This document shows, one piece after another, positions 18,706 through 28,256 of a stretch of DNA of 64,000 bases (position 1 is the first letter of the stretch; each line of letters begins with the position of its first letter). Below the pieces are notes generated by a model. The model ran no database searches. It saw only the letters and a list, made by a program, of their open reading frames with translations, and was not told where the DNA came from. The position numbers and the translations under genes are program-made. Source of the stretch: Gelidibacter japonicus (GTDB lineage: Bacteria; Bacteroidota; Bacteroidia; Flavobacteriales; Flavobacteriaceae); assembly GCF_010725055.1 (NCBI RefSeq), contig NZ_BJKB01000012.1, positions 89,613 through 153,612 of the forward strand. Reading direction: 5' to 3'.

Positions 18706-19284
18706 TTAATCGATACTTTTTTTGAAAATATAGTGTTGATATGGGGTCACACAGTAATCCAAGACCACATCACTATCAGATATATCATTAATTATTTCTT
18801 CGGCTTCAAAGAATGAAAGCCCTATTTTTAGGGTTTCAGGCCTACATTCCGATAAGAATTTATCATAGAAACCCTTTCCATAGCCAATGCGATGACCTCG
18901 TTTGTCAAATGCCAACAGCGGCACAAAAACCACATCTATTTTCTGAGAATCAATGTCAATACCATCTACTGGTTCAGGAATGTTCCAAGAATTCTTTTTA
19001 ATGACCGTGCTATCCGTTAAAAGATAATTGGTCATTCTTAAGCTTTTAAAATGACTTTTTGAAATAACGATGTTTTTATCTTTCCCCGATAAAATATTGA
19101 GAATATAATCTGTGTTGATTTCCTTGTGTTCAGTGATGCTTAAAAAAATATGATAAAACGAAAAATCCCAAATAGGTAACTGTAATAATTGGTTGGAAAT
19201 GGCCAAACTTTCAGTTTCAATCATTTCTAACGATAGTTCCTGTCGCTTTTGCTTGTAGAGACGTCTTAATTCTGATTTGGTCAT
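18706..19284 (-). CDS. 5-formyltetrahydrofolate cyclo-ligase
   Basis: This enzyme (FAU1/YgfA family) converts 5-formyl-THF to 5,10-methenyl-THF with ATP. Starting at the ATG at 19284 the protein begins MTKSELRRLYKQKRQEL, the usual basic N-terminus. The C-terminal part carries VVFVPLLAFDKRGHRIGYGKGFYDKFL, the family signature with the GYGxGFYD loop. The reading frame extends 24 codons upstream to 19356, but that stretch does not fit the family. The 192 residues are the normal size. Confidence 0.93.
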   Translation of the reverse strand: MTKSELRRLYKQKRQELSLEMIETESLAISNQLLQLPIWDFSFYHIFLSITEHKEINTDYILNILSGKDKNIVISKSHFKSLRMTNYLLTDSTVIKKNSWNIPEPVDGIDIDSQKIDVVFVPLLAFDKRGHRIGYGKGFYDKFLSECRPETLKIGLSFFEAEEIINDISDSDVVLDYCVTPYQHYIFKKSID

Positions 19285-19588
19285 AATTGTAAAAATAATA
19301 TTTTTTGTGGAATGAAAAATGATTAGAGAAGCTTTTGTGGTTTTAATGGAGACCATTTTTTACGGTAATAACTAAGTGGAAATTTAGCAAAGACATGATA
19401 CTCATAAACAGCTAACATAAACCCATCGGTTTCATTTTATATTTAATTTCTCATCTAAATTTCGTACTTTCAATTCGTAGTGAACGGAGATTTAGTGGTT
19501 AAAACACTTGAACTTTACAAGTCATACTTAACTCACTCTAGCTACATGATATGATTTATCACATAAAAAAGTCTGAACATAAAATATC

Positions 19589-20974
19589 ATGGCCAAGAAA
19601 AAACCAACAAGTATCCCAATTATTATTATTATCGCCATGCTCACGCTATTCTTTAATTGTTCCAAAGACAACATTCAACAGAAAACGAATTACATTCAAA
19701 ATACACAAGAAAGTATTACGTATGGTGATTCTATTTTTACTTCTGAAATTAATGCAAAAGTCGAAATTCAAAAAAATAAATTGAGAAATAAACTTAATGT
19801 ATTTGAGTACAGGAAATTACGTAAAGGGGAAGTCGGGTTTACAGATAAATAAGGAAGAATAGCCAATAAAGTACTTATAGTTTTAGAAAAGGGAGGAAAG
19901 CATCCAATGATTATCCTGCCTGTCAAAAAACATAAAGAAATTAACTTGTTGATAGGCTTTTATAATGAGAGTTCTGTCCAGTTTAAAATTTTTAAAGCAT
20001 CTGATTCCCAGTCAACAAAGAAATATCATAATATAGAAACAGAAATTTTAGAAAATATTCTGCTATACTTTCAAATATCTTCGACAAATAGCACTACTGA
20101 CCCAAATAGCAATTATAGATCCTCAAATTGTTGGGGATTTCTCGGACCAACTGGGAGTAGCAATTGTTATATGGGTATGCAGAATTATTGCACTGGGGAG
20201 ATTAGATTTGTTGACACTTGTGGTAAAATGGAAGAAGATGAAGAAGAAAACTGGGACTGGGGAGATGCAGACGATAATTGGGCGGATGATGATTACGGAG
20301 ATGATATAGCCGATAGCTTGGATGATGATAATTGGGAGTGGGGTGACGGTAGTAATGATACTGAGCATATTAAGGTTGTTAATGAGCTGACTGGAAGAGC
20401 TCTTTGTGTTTACGAAAAATTAGAAAACTCTAATAGTAATCTATTTAAAGAGACGATAGGTAAATTTATTGATGATCCAAAATATGATCTCATATTTAAA
20501 AATGGAATGTGTTCAAAAAATGCTGCAGCTTGTACAAATTCACAAAATATAAGTTCTACAGGCGAAGTCATAATAAAAATAAATTATTTATCGGGAAGTG
20601 TGTTAGAGGATGCAGCTTTGATACTTCATGAAGGCATTCATGCTGAGATAGCCCGATATGTTCAAAGGCATAAAACTGGAGAAGATCCAAATGATAGAGC
20701 AAGAATGTTTCAGTTGTACAAGTTTTATAAAGAATCCCAAGTACCGGAAGAACATTTAGACCATCCCTATATGACACTAAACTATATCAATCCAATTGCT
20801 TCTGCATTGAGGAAACTGGATGGGAATAGATATCCCCTAGACTACTATAAATCATTCGCTTGGGACGGATTAAGGAATTGGGATGTAACTAATCTATTGG
20901 GAATTGAAGAATCTTCCGAAATAGAGATATATAGGGATATAGTTAATGCTAATACCAATTTATCATGCGACTAA
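19589..20974 (+). pseudogene. Lipoprotein with HExxH metallopeptidase-like motif, interrupted by one in-frame TAA
   Basis: Two reading frames, 19589-19852 and 19907-20974, lie in the same frame. They are separated by one TAA at 19850-19852, and the 18 codons between the stop and the next ATG (GRIANKVLIVLEKGGKHP) read through without another stop. The first piece has a lipoprotein signal (LTLFFNCSKDN). The second has paired cysteines (NCWGFLGPTGSSNCYMG), a very acidic D/W-rich stretch (from EEDEEENWDWG on) and LILHEGIHAEIARYV, whose HEGIH fits the HExxH zinc-protease motif near codon 347 of the joined frame. I read it as one 462-codon gene broken by a nonsense mutation. Recoding or a base-call error cannot be excluded. 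Confidence 0.7.
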
Positions 20975-21606
20975 TTATAATGATATTACTGTATGTTTTA
21001 GCCTTGAGTTGTACTTCAAATCAATCTCAAGAAAATCAGGAATTAGCTGTTATTGCGGCAGTCTATAAAATGGTTCCTAAAGAGTTACCACCTCCACCAC
21101 CGCCTCCTCCTAACAGTGAGGTTAAAGAAGAAAATAACATAAATTACTCAAAACTAAAACCACTTGCTTTTAATTATGCCATTAATGAAAATTTTGTTTA
21201 TTATGATTTTGACTATATAAACGGGATTTCTAATAGATTTATACCTTATAAATCGAATGAACTATTTCAAGAGAAAATTTTGGATAGTTCATATATGAAA
21301 TTAGTAGAGAGGCTTTCGGAGCTTAAAGAGATCGAGAAAATTGACAAAGCTCAGCTTGATAAGATAGTTCATAATGACATAGTTTTTTGGGATAAGCAAA
21401 CCATAACTATTGAAGAAAAAAAAGAGAATAACTTGTCTGGCATTATAAGTTTTTCCAAGGTTGCATTTAACGACGAATTTACTCGTGCCGTGGTGGTTGT
21501 TGGAAATTATTTTGAACACATTGGTGGTGGTGTCGGTTTATATATATTAGAAAAAATAGACAATAATTGGGTGATAAAATATACAAAGACTCTTATAATG
21601 TCTTGA
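20965..21606 (+). CDS. Putative lipoprotein with polyproline linker
   Basis: Unrecognised family, 213 residues. A short lipoprotein signal (MRLIIMILLYVLALSCTSN) leads to a run of eight prolines near residues 42-49, likely a stiff spacer from the membrane. A globular domain follows that ends in an alternating hydrophobic pattern (FTRAVVVVGNYFEHIGGGVGLYILEKIDNNWVIKY), like the C-terminal strands of a small beta protein. Its ATG overlaps the last 10 bases of the upstream interrupted gene, so the two were translationally coupled. They may form a secreted protease/partner or toxin/immunity-like pair, which is inference. Confidence 0.65.
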   Translation: MRLIIMILLYVLALSCTSNQSQENQELAVIAAVYKMVPKELPPPPPPPPNSEVKEENNINYSKLKPLAFNYAINENFVYYDFDYINGISNRFIPYKSNELFQEKILDSSYMKLVERLSELKEIEKIDKAQLDKIVHNDIVFWDKQTITIEEKKENNLSGIISFSKVAFNDEFTRAVVVVGNYFEHIGGGVGLYILEKIDNNWVIKYTKTLIMS

Positions 21607-21657
21607 CGATATCCTTATAATAAATAGAATATTAGGTAAAGATATTCTTAATCTCTC

Positions 21658-22635
21658 TTACCATCTAATCTGTTTAGTAATATGAAAAAGTGCATCACCT
21701 TGATAGACCAATGACGCTTCATTCACGTTAATCACATAACCTTCAAGTGTCGATTTTACTTCGTGGTACACTTTGCCATAAGGATCCGTAATCTGGCCCA
21801 AAACATCATCAACCTTAACTTTTGTGTTTACAGAAACTACAGCTTTAAACATCCCAGATTGTCTGGCTCTTATCCATTTGCTTTCTTCAATAAAAACAGT
21901 GGGTGACTTGGGCACATTGGCCTTAATGCGATGATGCAGCATGCCATAATGTGCTAAAATTCGTTTGACACCTTCTACGCCAACTTTAGAAATGTTGTCA
22001 TCCACAAAAAATGATTTTCCACCTTCATAAAGTAAAATTGGTTTGCCCAACTGAAAACAGGCATTTCTAAAGGATTTCGCAATATGATTGGAATACAGAA
22101 CAAATGGTGCTGCGAAAATGCGCGCCAAGTCATCCAGTTCAGGTTGGTTTTTGACGATTCTTATTTGTGCCGCATTAAATCGGCTGGCGCCTCCGGTATG
22201 GAAATCGATAATCAAGTCCACATCGGGAATGATCTCATGCATCAGTCTATGCGCTACTCGGCTTGCCAAGGACCCATTGGCAGATCCTGGAAACATCCGG
22301 TTCAAGTCGCGACCATCGGGAAAGGCACGTTTGCTGTTTAAAAACCCGAAAATATTTAAAATGGGCATGCAAATGATGGTGCCGCGCTTTGGTTGGTTAA
22401 TGCGTCGTGCAATCAATTGCCTGACAATGTCAACACCATTGATTTCGTCACCATGAATGCCGGCTGAAAATAAAATCGTCGGTCCCGGAATCTTGGAGCG
22501 CTCAATAATTATGGGAATTTCAATTTTTGTTGCGGTATGGAGTTTCGCAATATTAAAATTGATCTCCCGAGACGCACCCAATGGAATTTCTTCCCCTAAA
22601 ATGGTGATTATATTTCTATTTTCTTCCAATATCAA
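21658..22635 (-). CDS. Succinylglutamate desuccinylase/aspartoacylase family protein
   Basis: An M14-like zinc deacylase of 325 residues. The metal-binding motif is GIHGDEING (His and Glu), and the third ligand is in IDFHTGG. The C-terminal ~90 residues form the barrel-sandwich domain of this family (SGMFKAVVSVNTKVKVDDVLGQITDPYGK). It follows rimK by 5 bp, so the two are co-translated. With the RimB-like protein upstream this makes a three-gene set. Removal or editing of an acyl or glutamyl tail is a reasonable but unproven role. Confidence 0.88.
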   Translation of the reverse strand: MILEENRNIITILGEEIPLGASREINFNIAKLHTATKIEIPIIIERSKIPGPTILFSAGIHGDEINGVDIVRQLIARRINQPKRGTIICMPILNIFGFLNSKRAFPDGRDLNRMFPGSANGSLASRVAHRLMHEIIPDVDLIIDFHTGGASRFNAAQIRIVKNQPELDDLARIFAAPFVLYSNHIAKSFRNACFQLGKPILLYEGGKSFFVDDNISKVGVEGVKRILAHYGMLHHRIKANVPKSPTVFIEESKWIRARQSGMFKAVVSVNTKVKVDDVLGQITDPYGKVYHEVKSTLEGYVINVNEASLVYQGDALFHITKQIRW

Positions 22636-22640
22636 TAAAG

Positions 22641-23513
22641 TTAGACATTACGTTCAATATATCTTATGATGCTTTTGGCAATATCCTTTTTGGTGGCCGC
22701 CTCAATGCCTTCAAGTCCTGGAGAAGAATTGACCTCTAAAATTAATGGCCCACGTGCCGATTGCAACATGTCCACGCCACAAACGCCCAAACCTAATGCT
22801 TTTGCGGCTTTAAGGGCAGCGTTCTCTTCTTCGTCAGTCAATTGAATAATTTCTGCACTGCCACCTCGGTGGAGATTGGATCTAAACTCACCATCCTTAC
22901 CTTGGCGTTTCATGGCACCTACAATATTGCCATCCACAATAAATGCCCTGATATCTGCACCTTTGGCTTCCTTGATGAATTCCTGTATGATGACGCGCGC
23001 CTGCAAACCATGAAAAGCTTCAATTACAGATTCTGCGGCATTGTTGGTTTCAGCCAAGACCACCCCAAGCCCTTGAGTACCTTCCAGAAGTTTGATCACC
23101 AATGGCGCTCCGCCCACTGACGCAATGACCTCTGAAGCATCTTTGGTGTAATTTGAAAATACCGTTTTTGGCATGCCCAATCCCGCACGCGAAAGTACTT
23201 GAAGACTTCTCAATTTATCGCGTGACCTAACCAAGGCTTGCGACTCGACCACTGAAAACACCTTCATCATTTCAAACTGTCGCACTACCGCAGTGCCATA
23301 AAAGGTCACCGAAGCACCAATTCGTGGAATAATTGCATCCACATTTTCTAAGATACGCCCTTTGTATAAAATGGCCGGATTCTTCTTTTCAATAATGATA
23401 TCACACTTCAAAGGGTCTATAACCTCGCAAGTATGTTTGCGTTGTCTGGCCACTTCAACTAAACGTCGGGTAGAATATAAATGGGGATTTCTGGATAAAA
23501 TAATAATGTTCAT
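22641..23513 (-). CDS. rimK: RimK-family ATP-grasp alpha-L-glutamate ligase
   Basis: RimK adds glutamate residues to the C-terminus of ribosomal protein S6 in E. coli. The 290-residue protein begins [22 protein letters not shown] and has the ATP-grasp features [35 protein letters not shown] and the metal-binding end [16 protein letters not shown]. Gene order is RimB-like, rimK, deacylase on the minus strand. Whether S6 is the substrate here needs the C-terminus of this organism's S6, which is not in the window. Confidence 0.92.
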   Translation of the reverse strand: MNIIILSRNPHLYSTRRLVEVARQRKHTCEVIDPLKCDIIIEKKNPAILYKGRILENVDAIIPRIGASVTFYGTAVVRQFEMMKVFSVVESQALVRSRDKLRSLQVLSRAGLGMPKTVFSNYTKDASEVIASVGGAPLVIKLLEGTQGLGVVLAETNNAAESVIEAFHGLQARVIIQEFIKEAKGADIRAFIVDGNIVGAMKRQGKDGEFRSNLHRGGSAEIIQLTDEEENAALKAAKALGLGVCGVDMLQSARGPLILEVNSSPGLEGIEAATKKDIAKSIIRYIERNV

Positions 23514-23586
23514 TGGGTTTAATTTGCTTTAAGTTGTTAATCGATAAGAATTAATGTGATAGCCCAAAAAGTGCTCACCCCAATGC

Positions 23587-24012
23587 TTATTTGTTTTTGT
23601 TGTTATAAGATAAATGTTTTTGTGTGACATCTACAATAAATTTCTTACTGATAAATTTTCGGCCAATTAAAATCGGAAATCGCATGTCTTCTCTCGTGCT
23701 CAAAGTAAGTGAAATTCGGTATTTTTTCTCAAATAGAATAATGGTGGTCTTTACTTTATAGCGTTTCTGAACAAGCCCATTGCTACTTTTTACCTTAGCA
23801 AAGGTGTATTCTTTAAATCTGATTTCCTTTCCGCTATAATGAGGATGGCCTTTTTCATAAAATAAACACACCAGCTCATTATTGTCTATCCATACTTTAT
23901 GGGTGTGAATGGAAGAGGTATAAGCACCCGTATCTATTTTGATGTCAATATCAAAAAGATTAAGTTCAGGGAAATCTGCCTTGTCAATTCTGCCTATGAT
24001 TTTTTTTGGCAT
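23587..24012 (-). CDS. RimB-like retropepsin-fold (ATP-dependent zinc protease) protein
   Basis: 141 residues with the aspartic-protease-like motif DIKIDTGAYTSSIHTH near the N-terminus and the family stretches FKEYTFAKVKSSNGLVQKRYKV and RFPILIGRKFISKKFIVDV. In pseudomonads the equivalent RimB works with RimK in S6 glutamylation control. The gene lies 73 bp upstream of rimK on the same strand. One catalytic Asp per chain implies a dimer, as in retropepsins. Confidence 0.85.
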   Translation of the reverse strand: MPKKIIGRIDKADFPELNLFDIDIKIDTGAYTSSIHTHKVWIDNNELVCLFYEKGHPHYSGKEIRFKEYTFAKVKSSNGLVQKRYKVKTTIILFEKKYRISLTLSTREDMRFPILIGRKFISKKFIVDVTQKHLSYNNKNK

Positions 24013-24085
24013 GGGTGTTAATTACAATTGGGTCGCAAGATAATAAAAATCCGTTCCTTTATTGAAAGACTTAAAATCCTTTCCA

Positions 24086-24115
24086 TTGAAAAGTTTTGAA
24101 GATATAGTATCTTTG
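24086..24115 (+). promoter_or_regulatory. Predicted uvrC promoter, leaderless transcript expected
   Basis: TTG at 24086-24088, a 19-bp spacer and TATCTTTG at 24108-24115 match the Bacteroidota promoter well. The uvrC ATG starts at 24120, 4 bp later, so the mRNA would have no room for a ribosome-binding leader. Confidence 0.55.
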
Positions 24116-24119
24116 GGAT

Positions 24120-25922
24120 ATGAGTAAGCCTACCTTAGAAATCCAATTGCAGACCTTGCCCCATCAACCTGGAGTGTATCAATATTTTGATGCCAATGAT
24201 AAGATATTGTATGTAGGTAAAGCTAAGGATCTGAAGAAACGTGTCAGTTCTTATTTTACTAAAAACCATCCCGATAACTATCGGGATGGCAAGACCAAAG
24301 TACTGGTCAAAAAAATAGCCACCATCAAACATATTGTGGTCCAAACGGAGACCGATGCCTTGCTTCTTGAAAACAATCTCATCAAAAAGTACCAACCACG
24401 TTACAATGTCCTGCTCAAAGATGACAAATCGTATCCATGGATCTGTATCAAGAAAGAACGTTTCCCTCGAGTATTTTCAACACGCCGGGTGATCAAGGAT
24501 GGTTCGGAGTATTTTGGGCCATATACGAGCATGAAGACGGTAAAAACACTCCTCGATCTCATCAAAGGAGTCTATATGTTAAGAACCTGTAATTACGACT
24601 TGGCGCCGGATAAAATTCACACCGGAAAATTTAAGGTTTGTTTGGAATACCATTTGGGGAATTGTAAGGGCCCCTGTGAAGGCTATCAATCTGAGGAAGA
24701 TTATCAAGAAGATATTGCAGCCATCAGAGAAATTTTAAAAGGAAATTTCAAAGATTCATTGGCACAGTTCAAGCAGCAAATGAAAGCTCATGCTGAGGCC
24801 ATGGAATTTGAAGAAGCCCAGCGCATCAAGGAGAAAATTGATATTCTTGAAAATTACCAGGCAAAATCTACCGTGGTCAATCCGAAAATAAGTAATGTTG
24901 ATGTGTTTTCCATTGTTTCTGATGAGAGTTATGCCTATATCAATTTTTTACAGTTGTCCTATGGGTCCATTATTCGCTCTCATACCTTGGAAATTAAAAA
25001 GAAACTGGATGAAACTGATGAAGATTTATTGCAGTTGGCTATTACCGAAATCAGACAGCGGTTCCATTCTACGAGCAAAGAGGTGTATGTGCCTTTCGAA
25101 TTGGATTTAGGTGAAGAAATTAAAGTCAGTATTCCGAAATTGGGCGATAAAAGACGTATTTTAGAACTGTCTGAACGCAATGCCAAATACTATAGGATGG
25201 AGCGATTCAAACAGGTCAAGATTATAGACCCTGACCGTCACGCCAATCGGATCATGGCTCAAATGAAGACCGACCTTCGCCTCAAGGAAGAGCCGCGACA
25301 TATTGAATGTTTTGACAACTCCAATATTCAAGGCACCAATCCGGTGGCGGCCTGTGTGGTGTTTAAGAACGGTAAACCGAGTAAAAAGGACTATCGCCAT
25401 TTTAATATCAAAACCGTTGATGGGCCTGATGATTTTGCTTCCATGGAAGAGGTGGTATACAGACGATACAAGCGTTTGTTGGAAGAAGAGCAGCCCTTGC
25501 CACAACTCATTATTATTGATGGTGGCAAAGGCCAACTGTCCTCAGCCTTAAAAAGTCTGGAGCTTTTAAATTTAAGAGGAAAAATTGCGATCATCGGAAT
25601 TGCGAAACGTTTGGAAGAATTATTTTATCCAGATGATCCAATTCCGCTATATTTAGATAAAAAAAGCGAAACCTTAAAAGTCATTCAGCAATTGCGGAAT
25701 GAGGCCCATCGGTTCGGGATCGAGCATCATCGTAACAAACGCAGCAAAGGCGCCCTGACCACAGAGCTGGAGCTGATACCTGGTATTGGAGAACAATCAA
25801 TCGTCGACTTGATGACGCATTTTAAAACGGTCAAAAGAATCAGTAAAGCGAGCCTTGAAGAACTGGAGCCGGTTATCGGAGCGTCAAGAGCAAAAAAAAT
25901 ACTTGATTTTTATAATAAGTAG
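24120..25922 (+). CDS. uvrC: UvrABC excinuclease subunit C
   Basis: UvrC makes both incisions in nucleotide excision repair. The N-terminal GIY-YIG nuclease is seen in QPGVYQYFDANDKILYVGKAKDLKKRVSSYF. The UVR helix hairpin is MEFEEAQRIKEKIDILENYQ. The RNase H-like second nuclease has ECFDNSNIQGTNPVAACVVF and IIDGGKGQLSSA. C-terminal HhH motifs are LIPGIGEQSIVDLM and EPVIGASRAKKI. The 600 residues are normal. A perfect 11-bp inverted repeat with a 2-base centre (24266-24289) lies in the coding region after the GIY-YIG core. Confidence 0.97.
   Translation: MSKPTLEIQLQTLPHQPGVYQYFDANDKILYVGKAKDLKKRVSSYFTKNHPDNYRDGKTKVLVKKIATIKHIVVQTETDALLLENNLIKKYQPRYNVLLKDDKSYPWICIKKERFPRVFSTRRVIKDGSEYFGPYTSMKTVKTLLDLIKGVYMLRTCNYDLAPDKIHTGKFKVCLEYHLGNCKGPCEGYQSEEDYQEDIAAIREILKGNFKDSLAQFKQQMKAHAEAMEFEEAQRIKEKIDILENYQAKSTVVNPKISNVDVFSIVSDESYAYINFLQLSYGSIIRSHTLEIKKKLDETDEDLLQLAITEIRQRFHSTSKEVYVPFELDLGEEIKVSIPKLGDKRRILELSERNAKYYRMERFKQVKIIDPDRHANRIMAQMKTDLRLKEEPRHIECFDNSNIQGTNPVAACVVFKNGKPSKKDYRHFNIKTVDGPDDFASMEEVVYRRYKRLLEEEQPLPQLIIIDGGKGQLSSALKSLELLNLRGKIAIIGIAKRLEELFYPDDPIPLYLDKKSETLKVIQQLRNEAHRFGIEHHRNKRSKGALTTELELIPGIGEQSIVDLMTHFKTVKRISKASLEELEPVIGASRAKKILDFYNK
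24266..24289. repeat. Palindromic element inside the uvrC coding region
   Basis: Eleven-base arms CCATCCCGATA and TATCGGGATGG flank a 2-base centre, encoding the residues around HPDNYRDG. A shorter relative (TCCCGA-CATA-TCGGGA) lies 9 bp after the uvrC stop codon. The loop encoded here looks a few residues longer than I recall for other flavobacterial UvrC proteins. Confidence 0.75.
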
Positions 25923-25930
25923 CCTACAAA

Positions 25931-25946
25931 TCCCGACATATCGGGA
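25931..25946. repeat. Short palindrome downstream of uvrC
   Basis: TCCCGA and TCGGGA separated by CATA, same core as the element inside uvrC. It may act as a weak terminator, but no T run follows. Confidence 0.6.
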
Positions 25947-26012
25947 GGGAAATTAACCTACAAGGTCTTCAGTTTATAGCATCTGGACGTGCAGGTTTAA
26001 ATAACAAAAAAT

Positions 26013-28256
26013 TTGAAAAAGTTCACTTATATAATACTTCTTGCGCTGTTCATCTCCCTGTCAATGAATGGCCAGGACACCATTTTGGAGCAGCCCCAAA
26101 AAGCACCCAAGATCGGATTGGTGTTAAGTGGTGGAGGTGCAAAGGGGTTTGCGCATATTGGAGTGTTAAAAGTGATCGACAGCTTGAACATTAAAGTGGA
26201 TTATATTGCAGGAACCAGTATGGGTGCTATCATAGGCTCGTTGTATGCTTCTGGTTATTCAGGCAAACAATTGGATTCCATTTTTAGTTCTCTTTATTTT
26301 GATGATGTTATTAATGATAATCTTCCGAGGTCTGCCAAAACATTTTATGAGCGGGACAATTCCGAACGATACGCCGTAACCTTGCCGTTCAATAATTTTA
26401 AGCTGAAATTGCCTTCAGCCTTATCCAGAGGTCAAAACGTATTTAATCTATTATCAAAACTAACCTTACATGTCACCGATATTTCCGATTTTGATCAATT
26501 GCCAATTCCTTTCTTTTGTGTGGCTACCGATGTTGAAACTGGCAAAGCGGTTATTTTGGATCATGGAAATTTAGCACAAGCCGTTACTGCAAGCGGGGCA
26601 TTCCCATCTTTATTTCAACCAGTTATTATTGATGATCGCGTCCTTATTGACGGCGGTGTCATCAACAACTATCCTATTGACGAGCTTAAGGCCAAGGGGA
26701 TGGATGTGGTTATTGGGGTGGATGTGCAAGATGGATTGGCAAAACGGGAAGACTTGAACTCGGCACCAGCAATTTTACTTCAGATCAACAACTATCGTAC
26801 AATTAATGATATGATCAAGAAGGTTGAAAAAACAGATATCTACATTAAGCCGGATATTACGGATTATACGGTGGTATCATTTAGCGAAGGTCGAAAGATT
26901 ATTGAAAGTGGAGCGAGGGCTGCACGTAGTAAGATGGAAGGTTTAGAACAGCTTCCAAAATATAAAAGCTCAAGAGGGATAGAATTGGATCTAGCCTCTA
27001 AAGATAGTATCGCCATTAACGAGGTTATCATCCGTGGAAATAACCGGTATTCACGGGCCTATATTTTAGGGAAAATGAAGCTTGAGGAAGATGCAAAGGT
27101 GAGTTATGCCGATTTTAACGAAGGTGTCAATAATTTAGTGGCCACCAATAACTTTACCACCTTTTATTATGAATTCCAAAAGACGGACCGTCCAAATGTT
27201 TATGACTTATCGGCTACGGTTGATGAAAGCGAAATCACCAGCTTTTTAAAATTTGGATTACATTACGACGGTCTTTATAAAAGTGCGGCCTTGGTCAACT
27301 TTACCAAAAAACGAGCTTTGTTGGATGATGATGTCATGTCGTTGGATTTGATACTGGGAGATCACGTGCGCTATAATTTTGAATATTATATAGACAAAGG
27401 ATTCTATTGGAGTATTGGACTCCGCTCAAGATTTAACCAATTCAGTAAAAACATCAATGTAAAGTTGTTTTTGAATGATTATGAACAATCACTTACAGGC
27501 TTGAATAAGATTGGCGTTGAGCTTCAGGATCAAACCAATCAAATTTATTTGCAGACTTTGTTTAGAAAGGATTTTGCACTGAGTTTAGGAGGCGAACATA
27601 AACGGTTGAAAATAAAATCAGAGACGGTATTGGTCAATGTGCCGGGTGACAAGCAATATTTTGAAAACACCGATTATTTGTCGGTTTTTGGGACTTTAAG
27701 ATTGGATACTTACGACAATAAATACTATCCAAAAAACGGAGTGTACTTTAGTGGTGACTTTCATTTGTATCTTCACGCATCACATTTTAATAAGGATTTC
27801 AACAAATTCTCAATGGCTAAGGCCGACATAGGTTATGCATTTGGAATTTCGAATAAGTTATCAGCCAATATTTTTACACAGGGTGGATTTAAAATTGGCG
27901 ACAACAATACACAATCGTTGGATTTTGCCTTAGGGGGCTATGGCAATAATTTCATTAATAATTTTATTTCCTTTTATGGTTATGACTACATAACGCTTAC
28001 CGGAGATAGTTTCGTGAAAGGGACGTTGAATCTGGATTTTGAAATCTTCAAAAAAAACCATATTACTTTTGCTGCTAATTATGCTAATGTAGGTTATGGG
28101 CTTTTTGAATCGGGAGATTGGTTCTCCTCCCCGTACACTGGGTATGCGCTTGGTTATGGACTGGAAACCTTTTTAGGGCCACTGGAAGCAAAATACACCT
28201 ATTCTCCTGAACTTGGCGAAAGCATTTGGCTGTTTAACTTGGGGTTTTGGTTTTAA
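26013..28256 (+). CDS. Patatin-like phospholipase fused to an Omp85-type outer-membrane barrel
   Basis: 747 residues, TTG start, signal peptide MKKFTYIILLALFISLSMNGQ. The patatin domain has the glycine-rich oxyanion loop GLVLSGGGAKGFAHIGVL, the nucleophile elbow G67-T-S69-M-G71 and the catalytic Asp in D213-G-G, giving the Ser-Asp dyad. A POTRA-like segment follows (INEVIIRGNNRYSRAYILGKMKL), then a C-terminal 16-strand-type barrel ending LGESIWLFNLGFWF with a terminal aromatic. The layout is that of PlpD-like type Vd autotransporters. It should display or release a phospholipase A at the cell surface. Confidence 0.92.
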   Translation: MKKFTYIILLALFISLSMNGQDTILEQPQKAPKIGLVLSGGGAKGFAHIGVLKVIDSLNIKVDYIAGTSMGAIIGSLYASGYSGKQLDSIFSSLYFDDVINDNLPRSAKTFYERDNSERYAVTLPFNNFKLKLPSALSRGQNVFNLLSKLTLHVTDISDFDQLPIPFFCVATDVETGKAVILDHGNLAQAVTASGAFPSLFQPVIIDDRVLIDGGVINNYPIDELKAKGMDVVIGVDVQDGLAKREDLNSAPAILLQINNYRTINDMIKKVEKTDIYIKPDITDYTVVSFSEGRKIIESGARAARSKMEGLEQLPKYKSSRGIELDLASKDSIAINEVIIRGNNRYSRAYILGKMKLEEDAKVSYADFNEGVNNLVATNNFTTFYYEFQKTDRPNVYDLSATVDESEITSFLKFGLHYDGLYKSAALVNFTKKRALLDDDVMSLDLILGDHVRYNFEYYIDKGFYWSIGLRSRFNQFSKNINVKLFLNDYEQSLTGLNKIGVELQDQTNQIYLQTLFRKDFALSLGGEHKRLKIKSETVLVNVPGDKQYFENTDYLSVFGTLRLDTYDNKYYPKNGVYFSGDFHLYLHASHFNKDFNKFSMAKADIGYAFGISNKLSANIFTQGGFKIGDNNTQSLDFALGGYGNNFINNFISFYGYDYITLTGDSFVKGTLNLDFEIFKKNHITFAANYANVGYGLFESGDWFSSPYTGYALGYGLETFLGPLEAKYTYSPELGESIWLFNLGFWF

